The position numbers were made by a program, and so were the translations under genes. 64,000 bases of DNA from Balanoglossus misakiensis (taxonomy: Eukaryota; Hemichordata): contig CM082587.2 of NCBI GenBank assembly GCA_040954595.2, positions 1,922,001 through 1,986,000 on the forward strand, read 5' to 3'. This document shows positions 37,601 to 49,198 of this stretch, one piece after another. Below the pieces are notes generated by a model. That model saw nothing but the letters and a program-made list of their open reading frames with translations, was not told where the DNA came from and ran no database searches. Each line of letters begins with the position of its first letter. Position 1 is the stretch's first letter.

Positions 37601-40600
37601 ATCAGCGCTTGAGACTACACTGATGTCATTGCTGATCACTTTACAATCCAAGAAAATGTCTCTGCCTTTATAGATTGGGATGACATCACCGTTCCTGACA
37701 GACCTTGAGCCAAGCTTGACTTCTATATCTGATGCTACATTGTACATAGAATATTCATATTAAATTTAAAATTATATATTCTTAAGAAATGTCTACAAAG
37801 GATTCATGACTGACAGACATAAGACCATTTCAGTCAATATGAGTGAATGGGAGTCACTTAGTTGGAAGGATTGTAATAAGGCCAGTTTTTATCATCCGAG
37901 CAGCTGCGTAAGGAAAGAAAGAAGGAAAGAAAAAAGGAAAGAAACTTCATATAGATGAATGCAAATTGTAACTGTATACACAAACCTGGAAGACACTGTG
38001 GTGGTTCACTATCCCACTGTCCATTTTGTTGGCAAACACACTTGTCCGTGCCATACATGGCGTAATTTTGATCACATCCAAAAGTTACTTTGGTCCCCAC
38101 AGTGTACGTGCCATCACTTGTGCCACCGTTTTCAACGTCACTCACTTCGCCAAAGAGTGAGGGTGTCAGAGTCGGGCACAAAACTGAAAAAAAAGTTGAA
38201 TCATGAAACCATTCATGTGGTACAAAATACAGTCTGTAAACTGAAGAGTAAATTTCACTGTATTTTTAGCAGCTGACAAGATTCATCAAAATAAGAACTT
38301 CCTTGTGGCTCTCACTGAAATCATCATCAGTCTGAACTCTCGGCATTGTGAGGTCTGCAAAGTATTGTGCAAAGTATCCAACAACCAGTCATCTGACCGG
38401 ATAATCGCTGATGCGACTTTTTCCCTAGGGAAACAGTCATTCTTATTTTCCTAACACGAGACTGATTCCAGCAAACCACGATATATTATCCTAAACAGTC
38501 TTGTAAAATATAAAAAAACATCAAACGGTATAACTTACTAGGGATACATTGTGGTATCACCCCCGTCCAGATCCCATCTATGCACTCAACGGTATCCAGA
38601 GATGTGTCACTTAATCGGAAGCCATATTGACAATAGAATGTCTGTGTTGCTCTAAATTCACTATGGTAGACACAGCTACCGTATCCATTATCAGGATCTG
38701 GCAGACCGTCTCCTGTGCATACTGACAATACAAGTAAATAATTACAAGTAACATGATATGCGTTGTAAACATGAATTCACAGGCATTCTCTAAAGAGTGT
38801 TTTCTCTCTAAGCAGATACACATAAATCTCGATCCCAGCAACTAAAATTTATTGCCATTGTCAATTGGGAGTACCGTAGGTCAGCCTAGTCAGCAATGGT
38901 TAAAACCTCTACTCAAACACATATGTCGTGTTATTATCACACTACATTGCTACTTGCTACTCACATTTGTTACACATGGGTAATTGACCAGCCCAGCTGC
39001 CGTCTGCTTGACATGTTTTGATGAGGTCACCACTGAGTCTGTATCCAGACTTGCACACAAACATCACCGACTCATCAATATCAAAGAACACATTGGGGTT
39101 TACTTTGACATGCCCATCAACTTTCAGTCTTGGATCAGGACATTTAGCTGTTGAGGGACAAAAAATATATTCTGTACTATCAGTGACTCACTCTACTGTA
39201 AACACACACTTCCACTAAATGTGAAAAACACAAAACTGTGCAGTAAATTGTTGCAGTCTGTGATTTGCCTGCAAGAACACCAACTGCACAGTTGTAACGT
39301 ATGGCATTCAATAAAGTAGATTTTCCATTTCCATGCACACTGTACATACAGTACATTATGAATACAAATTACGAATGCAGAATCCTAATACACTTCCTAC
39401 ATGAATGTGTACTAGTATTTCTATACACATATAATGTACTGAGTGGCCAAACTACCTTATTTTTGCCCAGGAGCTAATTCAATCACTCAACTTCTTGAAT
39501 AATACCCACTTACGCAAAACTTGAATTGTAATCTTGCTGTACTCAGTTGGTTCAACTTGTGGTACTTCAAATATTCCGCATCGATATTCCCCTTGATCTT
39601 CAAGCTGAATCCGGGTAAGGATGGCACGATACCATGATCTAGAGCGGCCTTATATAAGACATAAGATATCAAGTAACAGTTATGAATACAATATTGCTGG
39701 GAAAAGCTGGTCTTTCAAGTGGTAATTTCTCCTCATTTACTTACATGTATTTACAAGGCAAAACTATAGAATCACTACTTAATTCCTGAAGCCTTACTAC
39801 AGACCCTTACATACTGCACCTTGCCATTTGGATGACTTTGCCGTTATGATGTACCTTGTCAAGGCTTGCAATTGCTGACAAATACAAATGAGGATCCCCC
39901 AAAATTTTAACATCCTTCATGTCAAAACGACAAGCTGCAGTAAATTCTATAATGATTCTCTTGTCAGATATGGTATAATACTAAAAAATATTCACCGATA
40001 GGAAACTGGGTTGGTCTGCTTGATTGTCCTGACCGGAACCACTTGCTATCACCTTTCCAACGTTCACTAGCAGGAATAAAGCAATCTAAAGCAACACTAT
40101 CCCATTGGTTGACAGTAAGAACTCGGCCTTCTATGGACGGTGGACGTGTCTTCACTTCATAAGTTGAAGAACCTGATGAGTCTGTGAAATTTGAACAGAA
40201 TTACTTTCACTTTTAAACAGAATGCTGATCTAAGAATCAACCGTTTTTTAAATGTGTCTTAGTGAATGAGGAAGATATTTTTCACAATCACTAGTAACAC
40301 AAACACACACACATGCATGCACACATACCAACATCTATCCATCCATCCATCACAGGAATAATAATAACAATGTAATAATTATATCTTACCAAAGATGCAG
40401 TTTGGCACATCCGTAGACTGCCACTGTCCAGTTGTTACATCACACTTGATTAAGCCATGTCCAACCAATGTGTAATCTGCCTTACAACGATACTCCACCT
40501 CTTCTACAAAACCATAGCCTTGCTTCATGCCGACGATGGTGTGTTCTTGGTCTTCAGGCAATGGAAGTGCATCACAACTATCTGTTGATGATAATGTTGA

Positions 40601-43516
40601 CACAAAAATCACTTCATGATGGTTGCCAGACAACCATTTTTAATCACACATCGATTGTGATCTTTTCTGACCTTAAAAAAACTTCAGGAATGTTCTACAC
40701 AGACACTTACAGACACATGATGTGACTTTTGTCGTTCCACTCCAAGTACCATCAAGGTTGCATTGTCTGGTGTCTGATCCAACCATCAACATCGCGTCAC
40801 TTTCACACGTAAATTGGACGACATCACCAACAGTGTAAGTATCTGAAGTTCCTGTCATTATCACACCAAATCCTTTCTCTGGTTCTCCACAAACAATTTC
40901 TTGGAGAAAAAAAAGTGTAAATAGGACATTAAACTGTCACTGTTCAACAAAATGTATGTAATTAATCAACTAAGTTTATTTCAGCATGAATTATGTGGCA
41001 TTTTATTTGCATTTTATATTCAAAAGGTATCAGGATTTAATAAACACAAATGCATGTAATAACTTACTTGGTAATAATATCTATTAGACTTTCAATGGTC
41101 CAAAAGACTATGATATCCTATTAGAGGCATGTACAAATATGCCATGCACACTAACCTTGACATATAGGTAGTTTGTCAGTCCATGTTCCATCAGAAAGAC
41201 ACACGATTGTGTCAGCTCCAATTAACTGATAGTCCATGGCACATGTAAATGAGATCCTGCTACCAAACGTAACTGAGATTGGACCAACAGTATTCAGTGC
41301 CATTGACTGTATGTCAATCTCGGGACACTCTGCAGCTACAGAAATAGCAATAATAACGTAAAATAGAAGAATAAATATAATAAATAAATGAATAGATAAA
41401 CAAAAAAAACATAAAAAACACATCTCTGATGACCTTATTGCTTAAAGGGACAAAATCTCTCTCTCGCTGCCCTTTTTTCCATTAATTATATTTGATACAA
41501 GACACCGTTTGTTATTCTACATGTGGATATTTAGTGAATCAACGTTCAACCACACACAACTTCCATCCCTCTTATAGACAGGAGAGTGAAAAAACTCGCC
41601 AAAATGAATAATCGTTCTTTACTATTTATTCATTTTGGGCGAATTTTTATTCTCATATCATACAAGTGGGATGGAAGTTATGTGTGGTTGATCATTGATT
41701 CACTATATATCCACATTTACATTAACATAACCAGTGTCTTGTATCAAACATAATTAATGGAAAAGGGGCAGCTGGAGAGAGACTTTGTCCCTTTAATTTA
41801 TACTTACCTTGACATACATGTGCATGCTGGTCACTCCATGATCTGTCAGCCTGGCAGTGTGATATGAAGGGAGATGGCACTAATTCATAGCCGCTTTCAC
41901 ATCTGACATTCACAGCACTGGAATATGTGAAGTCATAGGTGTCCAGTAGTCCATGCTCAGGTATATCTGGAGTTCCACATGACACTTCTGCAACACAAAA
42001 TACAAGACAGGAATGAGAAGTTTACCACAGACATTCCTGTACAGATATTGAACTACTATTGCACCAGTAGAACCATACCACTTTATTCAATTTATTGTAT
42101 ACACTTTTATTCTCCCCCTACATACACAAGACATTGGGGATAAAGTTCAACATAATATTTTACAAAATATAAGATTCACTCACTCCAGCAGGCATTCTCA
42201 ACTTGGGACCACATTCCATCTGCCTGACAAGTCATGTAAGATTTCGAACTGATGAGATAATATCCATCTCGACAGCCAAATTCAATCTCTGCTCCAATTT
42301 CAGCGGTGCCAATAATATCTGATTCATCAAATCTGAAGTCATCCATATACAACAGTTCAGATTTATCACAGCCGACAGAATCTGGAAGAAACATTTAAAA
42401 CAAAATCAGTACAGCTTGTCAAAGCTGGCCAAAATCACATAGAACTCGAGTACAGACATTCATAGAAATTCTATAAACTTCAGTGGAGATTCTATAGAAT
42501 TCTAAAGAATTAACACATGATACCTGATGTTTTAACACAGGCAGGAATAGGATCACTCCAGTTTCCCGTACTCATACAGGTCAGCTCCTCTGCTCCCACA
42601 AGTTCGTATCCATCATCGCAGCTGAAGACGGCTTGCAATCCATAATCACCATGCATGGGAAGATCTAACTCTACCTGGCCTTTGTCCGGGTACGGAAGTG
42701 TTGAACACACAGGCAGAGTCTCTGTAATGTAAAGAACAGAAACTCTCAGAATTAGCAAAAGGAAATTAGACGAATTTCTTGCTATTTTATTGGTTCTGCC
42801 GAAAGACCCATGGTGTTGTACTGCGCAACTGATAGAAAATATGGTACTTATTTACGTACCATAAGCTTCTTCTGGAAAGACATTCATTATGTAGGATGGT
42901 ATGATAAAGACACGTTTCCATGGCAAGAAATCTGTAACCAAAATTATGAAAAGTGCACTTTCACAATAGATTTCGTCTCTTTTTTACATTTCATAACTAA
43001 GGCAGTTCTCCTTTGCTTCTCCCCTTACCTTCACCATTATGAAACGTGCACACAACCATTCACAGCCTGTTCTTGACTGAATATAAGGCTAATGATTAAC
43101 TTACCTGTGGGTTGACAGCTGAATCCGCACTTGCCATCACACAAGCACCTCTCTGATTCCAGACAGTCCTTCGCAGAATTGCAGAGCACACCACATTTGT
43201 ACTGCGATGCATAGAATTCATCCCGGACTTGGCAAGCGTCTGCAATTAAAACCAAATAACATGATCAAAAATCATTGAAACACTCATAAGGAAAGCTGAT
43301 TCTGGCATTATGAGATTTTTCTTACTACTACATCTTTTTTCTTATTTTACACTTTGCAGGTACTTTTGTTCAACAACGGTGTTATGGAGAATGCATGCGA
43401 CTTGTAACTGTGGATATATTACCTGCATCTATGAAAGATTGGGCATCACTGCGTCCGATTTGTCCCCAGCAGATAAAAATGAGATTAACCACGGGAAAAA
43501 AAGTTTTGAACACCAT
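33440..43516 (-). CDS. Gene B: secreted WAP-sushi(11)-Ig(2)-Kazal-Kunitz(2)-NTR protein, paralogue of gene A
   Basis: Twenty-two exons encode 1309 aa, from ATG 43516 to TAG 33442-33440. Order: signal peptide (1-25), WAP-like (32-76), CCP1-6 (77-455), Ig1 (456-562), CCP7-9 (563-750), Ig2 (751-855), CCP10-11 (856-973), Kazal (974-1046), Kunitz 1 (1047-1099), Kunitz 2 (1100-1156), NTR (1157-1309). Without the sushi domains and one Ig this is the module set and order of WFIKKN1/2 apart from the Kazal-Ig order. It shares with gene A the unusual WAP module, the Kazal-to-NTR end and the place next to a factor B-like gene. No membrane segment follows the signal peptide, so it should be secreted. A role in controlling a complement-like protease is inference. 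Confidence 0.88.
34731..35267 (-). CDS. Gene B exons 19-20: two Kunitz domains
   Basis: Kunitz 1 (35109-35267) has six cysteines with spacing 10-12-7-12-3, three residues short between Cys2 and Cys3. Kunitz 2 (34731-34901) has the exact family spacing 8-15-7-12-3, with FVYSGCGGNENNF. The residue after Cys2, which faces the S1 pocket of a target protease, is Asn in Kunitz 1 and Ser in Kunitz 2 rather than Lys or Arg, so classical trypsin inhibition is unlikely. WFIKKN proteins also have two Kunitz domains directly before NTR. Confidence 0.9.
35386..35887. repeat. 502-bp TA-flanked inverted-repeat element
   Basis: The left end (tactatcgttcccatctgga onward) is the near-exact reverse complement of the right end (cagatgggaacgacagta) over about 50 bp, and weaker pairing continues inward for a further 100 bp. 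TA dinucleotides at both ends suggest a Tc1/mariner-type MITE. It lies in the gene B intron between the Kazal and Kunitz exons. Confidence 0.8.
35961..36910 (-). CDS. Gene B exons 16-18: CCP10, CCP11 and Kazal/follistatin-like module
   Basis: CCP10 is 36740-36910 (ECPDLVFPENG), CCP11 is 36381-36563 (SCGEVTFPENG). Exon 18 (35961-36179) has CNFVNCGEGQYC followed by the Kazal core PVCGQDAITYQSQCHLAVEEC, closely matching the Kazal exon of gene A in length, spacing and end (KAHDGVC against KASDGVC). Confidence 0.87.
37199..37734 (-). CDS. Gene B exons 14-15: second Ig domain, split by a phase-2 intron
   Basis: Exon 14 (37566-37734) includes IFLDCKV (first Ig cysteine) and LRWYRI (core Trp). Exon 15 (37199-37344) includes HSGRYQCG (second cysteine). 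The intron between them is phase 2, the only phase-2 intron in this gene. Two acceptors six bases apart (37734 or 37728) both keep the frame at the start of exon 14. Confidence 0.84.
37986..39147 (-). CDS. Gene B exons 11-13: sushi domains CCP7-CCP9
   Basis: Exons 38965-39147 (KCPDPRLKVDG), 38539-38721 (LCTGDGLPDPDNG) and 37986-38183 (LCPTLTPSLFG). All are phase 1. CCP9 has a CVC motif near Cys3 and uses a GTTTGT donor. CCP8 contains a fifth cysteine (GSCVYH). Confidence 0.86.
39514..40181 (-). CDS. Gene B exons 9-10: first Ig domain, split over two exons
   Basis: Exon 9 (39996-40181) carries the first Ig cysteine (VALDCFIP) and core Trp (SKWFRSG). Exon 10 (39514-39648) carries the second cysteine in QGEYRCGIF. 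The intron falls between them in phase 1. The acceptor of exon 10 (TATAAG) and the donor of exon 9 (GTGAAT) are weaker than average but give the only continuous frame. Confidence 0.82.
40390..42721 (-). CDS. Gene B exons 3-8: sushi domains CCP1-CCP6
   Basis: Exons 42524-42721, 42184-42381, 41808-41987, 41156-41335, 40711-40899 and 40390-40581, all phase 1 and in frame. Typical cores are FSCDDGYELVG, FGCRDGYYL and YRCKADYTLVG, each followed by a Trp before Cys4. CCP4 has two usable acceptors six bases apart (exon edge 41335 or 41329), which would add or remove two residues (Ala-Ala). CCP5 ends in a CVC-type junction with an additional cysteine. Confidence 0.88.
41442..41796. repeat. 355-bp foldback element with TTAA ends
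   Basis: The arms TTAAAGGGACAAA and TTTGTCCCTTTAA mirror each other, and pairing continues almost to the centre near 41620 (gccaaaatgaata against tattcattttgggc). Each arm is about 170 bp with scattered mismatches. It lies in the intron between gene B CCP3 and CCP4, 11 bp from the CCP3 donor. Confidence 0.85.
43105..43516 (-). CDS. Gene B exons 1-2: signal peptide and WAP-like module
   Basis: Exon 1 (43423-43516) encodes MVFKTFFPVVNLIFICWGQI and a few more residues, a good signal peptide, and ends in phase 1 at a GTAATA donor. Exon 2 (43105-43239) encodes 45 residues with eight WAP-ordered cysteines, including CLCDGKCGFSC, again with Cys-Leu-Cys instead of the adjacent pair. An alternative promoter upstream was not seen; the nearest TATA-like sequence on this strand is at 43693-43687. 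Confidence 0.85.
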
Positions 43517-43686
43517 GGTGCAGAAGTCCACAGCAGTGTGTGTTGATGAACGGCACACTTCCGAGACAGTGACAAGAACTGGAACATTCCTATATCACAG
43601 ATTTATGTAAAAAAAATGAAAATATCTGTTTATTTGTGACCCAATTGCATTCTTTCCGATGGTGGAAAAAATCACATATTACATGG

Positions 43687-43693
43687 TTTTATA
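43687..43693 (-). promoter_or_regulatory. TATA-like box upstream of gene B
   Basis: Plus-strand ttttata reads TATAAAA on the minus strand, about 170 bp upstream of the gene B ATG. Position and sequence fit, but AT-rich DNA gives many such matches. Confidence 0.3.
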
Positions 43694-43979
43694 ACAAGTG
43701 ACTGTTTCTCACAGGAACGATCACAATGTTTTCAGCTTCCCAATATGGAATGCTGTAATCATGAAATGTTTGATCAACAAAAGCAACAATTTTCTCTTTT
43801 GAGAAATATAACTACATAGTTAACATACCAGGCCTGTGTAAGCTAGTATATATGGCAGGGTTCGCACATTCTTCTTCTTTTTTTGATGTTTTCCCAGCAG
43901 TTTCAGAATGGCTTTGTCAGTGCAATATTTTTTTCATGATCTACATTTTATGATAGTCTAAAGGAGTTTCCAACCCCTA

Positions 43980-44072
43980 GTTTCACCACCACCACCCCCA
44001 CCCACCCCCCACCCCCATTTCCCTGTATAAAGGTCCAACATTGCAATTGAGAACAATGGAGTTGGACCAAAC
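43980..44072. repeat. MITE family 1, decayed reverse copy
   Basis: The text aaggtccaacattgcaattg then caatggagttggaccaaacc is the reverse of the family seen at 24253, preceded by a ccaccaccccca run that replaces the usual end. Confidence 0.5.
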
Positions 44073-46008
44073 CAAAAACTTACTTTCCGTCTTATAGGAC
44101 AACCATTCTGAGCTGATCAACTTTACAGGTGGACCCACAGTCTGCAGCACTGTAGTTTTGCTTGGTATTGTGAGTCTGGCTTTGTTACCAACGTACAATA
44201 CCAGGCAAAACCTCAAGCTACAGTTCTGCAGCAAGCCCATAGCATGCCCTATGTGTTCCCGCAGAACACACATGTCGATGTCCATGAAGTTGTTCTTGAC
44301 TATTTTCTTTCAATCATGTCCAGACTTGTTTGTTCCTGGCAGATATAAATGAAATAAATTAGGCCTATAGAAAAAAAAATAGTATAACTCACACTCACAG
44401 TCGTAATGTGTCACAGTGTGTACTATATTACGTCATAAAATCCAACATGATCACTTTCACCATAAGAAGAAGTTTTGCCCAAGTCATAAATTGACTGAAA
44501 AATTAAAACACACTATTAATTTTTGACCAACCTGAACCTGCCCTAATTCTGAGTGCTGGTGAACTGTGTAACCTAATTACGTTTATGAAACACACATTTA
44601 TTTATTTTCGCCTCAATTATAATGCACAACCTTCAGTCCTGTTACATCCCTTGAGCCAGAGTTGCCAAAGAAGTGGAATTCTAGCCTCCAAGTAAAATAA
44701 CCCATCTGTGCCATCTGGAAAGTAGTGGTCGTGGAAGTCTGTCTTTCTTGTACATTTCCTCCCCCATGTATTTTATCACCCCCCCCTCCCTCAGTGTCCC
44801 CATAAACGTTACAACTCTGCACATGAACATAACACAAATTTGAGCCAAAATTGGCCGAAGATGACGACAAACCTGGTCTAAAGGCCATAACATAACAGGT
44901 GAAGGTGAACACCACTTTTTTCCTCATCTATTTGCGAAAATTATAGCATGTTTCAAAATCCTGTATTCGTCGTTTGGTAAAATAATTTGGCCTCAACTAT
45001 TACAAGCGCCCGGCCTCTCCGCGCCGCTGGAAATGTAACCACGAGCGGAGGGGTCAAGATTATTTTCGTCATTTTGTCTATGCTTCGACACTGCGATAGA
45101 TGGGAATGCACATGTAAAATGTGATCTTGGTGTTTGATTAAACAACTCGCGATTTTAAAGTAGTGGCAGAGCTGCTGAGCTTGCATGTCAACGTCACATC
45201 CACCCTTCAATATCAATGGACTCGACCGAAAACTTTTGTCATGTGACCAATATCAGTTCTGCCCTGTTGCGAAACTTCAGGACTTAGATTCTGAAAATCC
45301 ACCCTTCAGTTGGCCTCTAATAAATGGTTATTTTCTTACGACGGTGCATAGAGGTCAGCTGGTACTTAGAACTGAATCCATGCGTTTCCTCGTGTCGGGT
45401 TACGACTGACTTTTAAGAACTAGATTATAATTTTTAAGAGTAATACAATCGCGTCTTCCTGTTTACCAGGCTTCAAGGATCCTGATAATCGTTCGTAGAA
45501 AAGCGGACACCGAGTCGAATACAATTACATGACACGCCCCATATCATCAGCGTTATCGTTACCATCTGGGCTGATACTACGATCTTGACATACTGTTTAC
45601 TCTATCACGTCTTAGTCAAATATCTACGACCTTTCTTTGCGCAGTAGTTCTGCTGTTCCATCACTAAACCAGTCTCGATAAAAACGGAAGATCGCACCCG
45701 TCATCCCTCTCACGGTCGCTTAACTCCTGACATCGGACACCGCATAAGACATTTACATTTGTAGATGTTGGATTTGCTGCCTTAAAATTTGTCCGGTTCG
45801 ACCAAGAAGGTAAACAAACATTCACTACATTCTCACGATTATACACAAGGTCTTGGACATCAACAGAAATACATTTTGAAATTGACACATGGCTGCAGTC
45901 GTTTTGCAGGCAAATGTACAAATCATATTGCTATGGAAACAACAGTGAGTGTTATAGGTGTTTACAATGCTGGGGACATCTTAAATGGTTTATATAAGCT
46001 AGCAAACT

Positions 46009-46018
46009 ATATATAAAA
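46009..46018 (+). promoter_or_regulatory. TATA-like box upstream of Bf2
   Basis: tatataaaag stands about 150 bp upstream of the Bf2 ATG. It is the best match to a TATA box near any gene in this window, but is supported by sequence alone. Confidence 0.35.
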
Positions 46019-46165
46019 GAAAATGTGACGGAAACTTACAATCAAAATCCAGTCTATTGAGATTGTTGAAAGGAAATCAATCATGTCGTTGTTGATTACA
46101 CATACCAACAGCTTGGCTTTTCCTAAACATTTTTTTTCTTATATGTTCTCAGAGATAGTACCAAG

Positions 46166-49100
46166 ATGGCAAAACTGCAACATATTTGGGTCTTCTTTGT
46201 TGTGCTATGGAGTTTGTCACTTCTTGACTGTGCAATAGGTAAGATATTAGGTTTAACTGGTGCATGCTGGCAAGGACGCATGCATGTTATGTGCAGATAT
46301 CATGTTCCCTTTGATGAAACATGAATATGTGTTTAGACTCTGTGTCCGGTTTTGTTTCCTTGTTTTTTCCCAGGGTGTGAAATTGTTTGACATCTGACAA
46401 TTTCCAGATCTGTATAGTGAACTGAATTTAATAGTTTTCAAGGTTGGCCAAAGTTACTGGCTAGTAAGTAGTATACCAGGGTACTTAATTGAAAAAAAAC
46501 ACAGCAGTAGACTCTACTTCATTGCCAGGTCTAGTAATTCTCTACAATATATTGATGACCTTAGTTGAGCACAGAACCATGCATTGCATAGCAAAAGCAC
46601 CGACTGCACAGTCTTAGCTTGCTTGCCCAGAATGTTTGACTTGCCAGTGAGGGCGCTATGAGAGAGAAATCGGGTGAGCCATAGTACGTATTGCAAAATA
46701 AATTTAAATAAAAGAATTGTTTTTTTTCATCCTTAATTAGGTTGTCCACCGCCAGAGATTCCATCCAAAGGTCACATTCTGTATTTGACTTCTGGTGGCA
46801 AGGATCTGACCACCTTCCCCATTGGCTATACAGTGAGATATGCGTGTGCAGTAAATTACACTCTTGTTGGCATTGAGTTCAGTCATTGCTCACATAATGG
46901 AAGATGGTCTGGAAGAGTTCCAGACTGTGAAGGTTAGTTTACCACTGACTGTCTTTGCTCCAAGCTCAGTGTTACTTCTACAATGTACTTACATTTGTAC
47001 TATACTGAGCTTGTGAACTCTTGAGGGCGCTATACAGTGTACTTTGCATCAAACATTTAATAATGCTTGTTACCATGGTTACATATAAGTTTCAGACATT
47101 GCCAACCTAAGAATTGACCTTTGACTGATTGGTACTGTCTCAAACACCAGCTGTTATACCAGTTATAACTGAGATTTTTGGCAGGTCATAGATTTTCCCC
47201 TTGCATATATCACTTGGTCTCACTTGGAGTGCTGAGTATTAGTATTGACTTTTGGCTTAGAGAATAAACTGTTTGTTATGTCTATCCTGAGGTAGGCCCT
47301 GCTCTCACTTCAAAGAAAGTGTGGACAGAGACCAACTCCACCCCCTGGCATTAATCCTCACATTATAACCCTCATGACTTGAGGTAATAAACAGGAGCTA
47401 TTGCCCTCATAGCCAGGAAATATTCTCAATAATAATCTATCTCCCATGCCTCTCGTAGGTCAACCATGTGCAAGACCAACACCGCCAGTGAATGGACTCA
47501 TCAGGGGGAACAGGCAAACCTATGCTGCTGGCAGAACTGTCCACTTTCGCTGTGATGAAGGCTTTGAAATAAATGGTATCCGAAAGGCCAGATGTTTGGA
47601 TGGTCAGAGGTGGAGCCACCCAGTGCCAGAGTGTGTTCGTAAGTCCCCAAGAAGATAATTGCCTCTCTGTCTCGAAAGATAAATGTAATATCTCATTAAG
47701 TTTCCATGAGTCCTGCAGCTTTGGCTTCATGAACTCTCTGATTTAAGTGAAGTATGAAATTGAAGTTCATTATTGGAATTGTCATCTAATTGGAAGGTGT
47801 GAATTATGGCAGCCATTTCACAGCACTACCATGCAATATATCATTTGAAAAATCATCAACTGTTTCCCTAATATTACACGTCCACAGCTGGTACCCTTTG
47901 CCCTGCTCTGGTTGATGTCCCCAATGGGAATCTGACAGTTGAAAATACACAGGAGAGAATGACACGCCTTGAAGATGGTTCAGAAAGCAGTGAAACAATT
48001 TATCCTGTTGGTTCCACTGCCCAGTACACTTGCCATTCGGAATACAATCTGGTTGGTGATGGCCAGTTGACGTGTCAGACTAATGGAGAGTGGTCTGGTG
48101 ATGTGCCGGAGTGCCTCAGTAAGTAAAGACGAAACTTTGGACCCTTACATAAATTTGTAAAAAAAAATTAATCTTAACTCATGTGATGAAACAAGCCAGA
48201 TTTCCTTCGAAGATATACATGTTGTCAAAGGGTTGTCATGACTGACATGCAGGAGCACTTTTTTCACTAGGCCCCCCAAGTAAAAATTTGTGATTGGCTA
48301 AGAAAACAGGGGTGAATGAGTTTAAAGCAGAGACTGTGAGAGTCCAATTGGTTGCCTGAAACATGCTGTGTGTCCCTTGCTTGCAGTGGCCAGGTGCAGG
48401 ACGTTAAAAGAGGTGATAGAGAATGGCAACTCAAGTGCAGAAGACAGATTATACGAGCACAGTGAAATCATTCACTATTCCTGTCATGAAGGCTATGAAA
48501 TCCGAGGCTTCAACTGGAGAGTCTGTGATGCATTTAATGGAGTGAACGGAACCTGGTCTGGAGACACTCCAACATGCCAAGGTATTGTATTCACTGGCAA
48601 GAAATGTTGACAGGTGGAAATAATGTCACTAATAAACTTGGTTTTTTCTTAAACATATTCTTCATTGACGAAAGTAATATACATTTTAGGCAGGGGACTT
48701 GCATTGCTATTTGTGTATTGACCAACTTTTTCCTGGCATGACTTTCATTGTAACAGAGATCCGTTGTCCGACTCTGAGCCAACCAGAAAATGGAAGAAAA
48801 ATAGGAAGTTCCTATAGGGTGAATGACACAGTCACATTCCGGTGTAACTCCCGATACCAGTTATTCGGATCGGAAAGCAGAACTTGTATGCCGAATGGTA
48901 AATGGAGTGGTTCACTGGCTGTCTGTGATAATGGAGGTAAGCACAGCATTGGTAACTACTGAAATCACGAATTTTAGTATCCAGGATGCTTTTATTACAT
49001 GGTGAGTTCTCTTTTTCGTCCCAGCGTACCTCTGTCGCAATCCCGGCACGCCTACAAATGGACGCAAAAGTGGACGGCGTTACAGCTACAGGAGCCGAGT

Positions 49101-49198
49101 TCAGTACACGTGCAATGCAGGGTATGATCTGATCGGATCGCCAATGCGAGAGTGTCTGGCAACTGGCAAATGGTCAGGGGAACCAGTAACATGTGAAG
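46166..49198 (+). CDS. Bf2 exons 1-7: signal peptide and CCP1-CCP6
   Basis: Exons 46166-46238 (signal peptide), 46741-46932, 47459-47638, 47888-48118, 48387-48581, 48757-48936 and 49025-49198. All introns are phase 1. CCP3 is the longest (77 residues), with an insertion ([18 protein letters not shown]) between Cys1 and Cys2. CCP5 and CCP6 have the most typical cores ([22 protein letters not shown]) and would be the pair nearest VWA. Confidence 0.92.

Larger units (their letters stand above)
43517..46165. promoter_or_regulatory. Divergent intergenic region between gene B and Bf2
   Basis: The two ATGs are 2649 bp apart. TATA-like sequences stand about 170 bp upstream of gene B (minus) and 150 bp upstream of Bf2 (plus). 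A decayed MITE with an expanded C-rich tract is at 43980-44072, and a small GC-rich patch lies near 45005-45055. I see no further coding exon; open frames near 44.6-45.4 kb are short and have no family signature. Confidence 0.45.
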
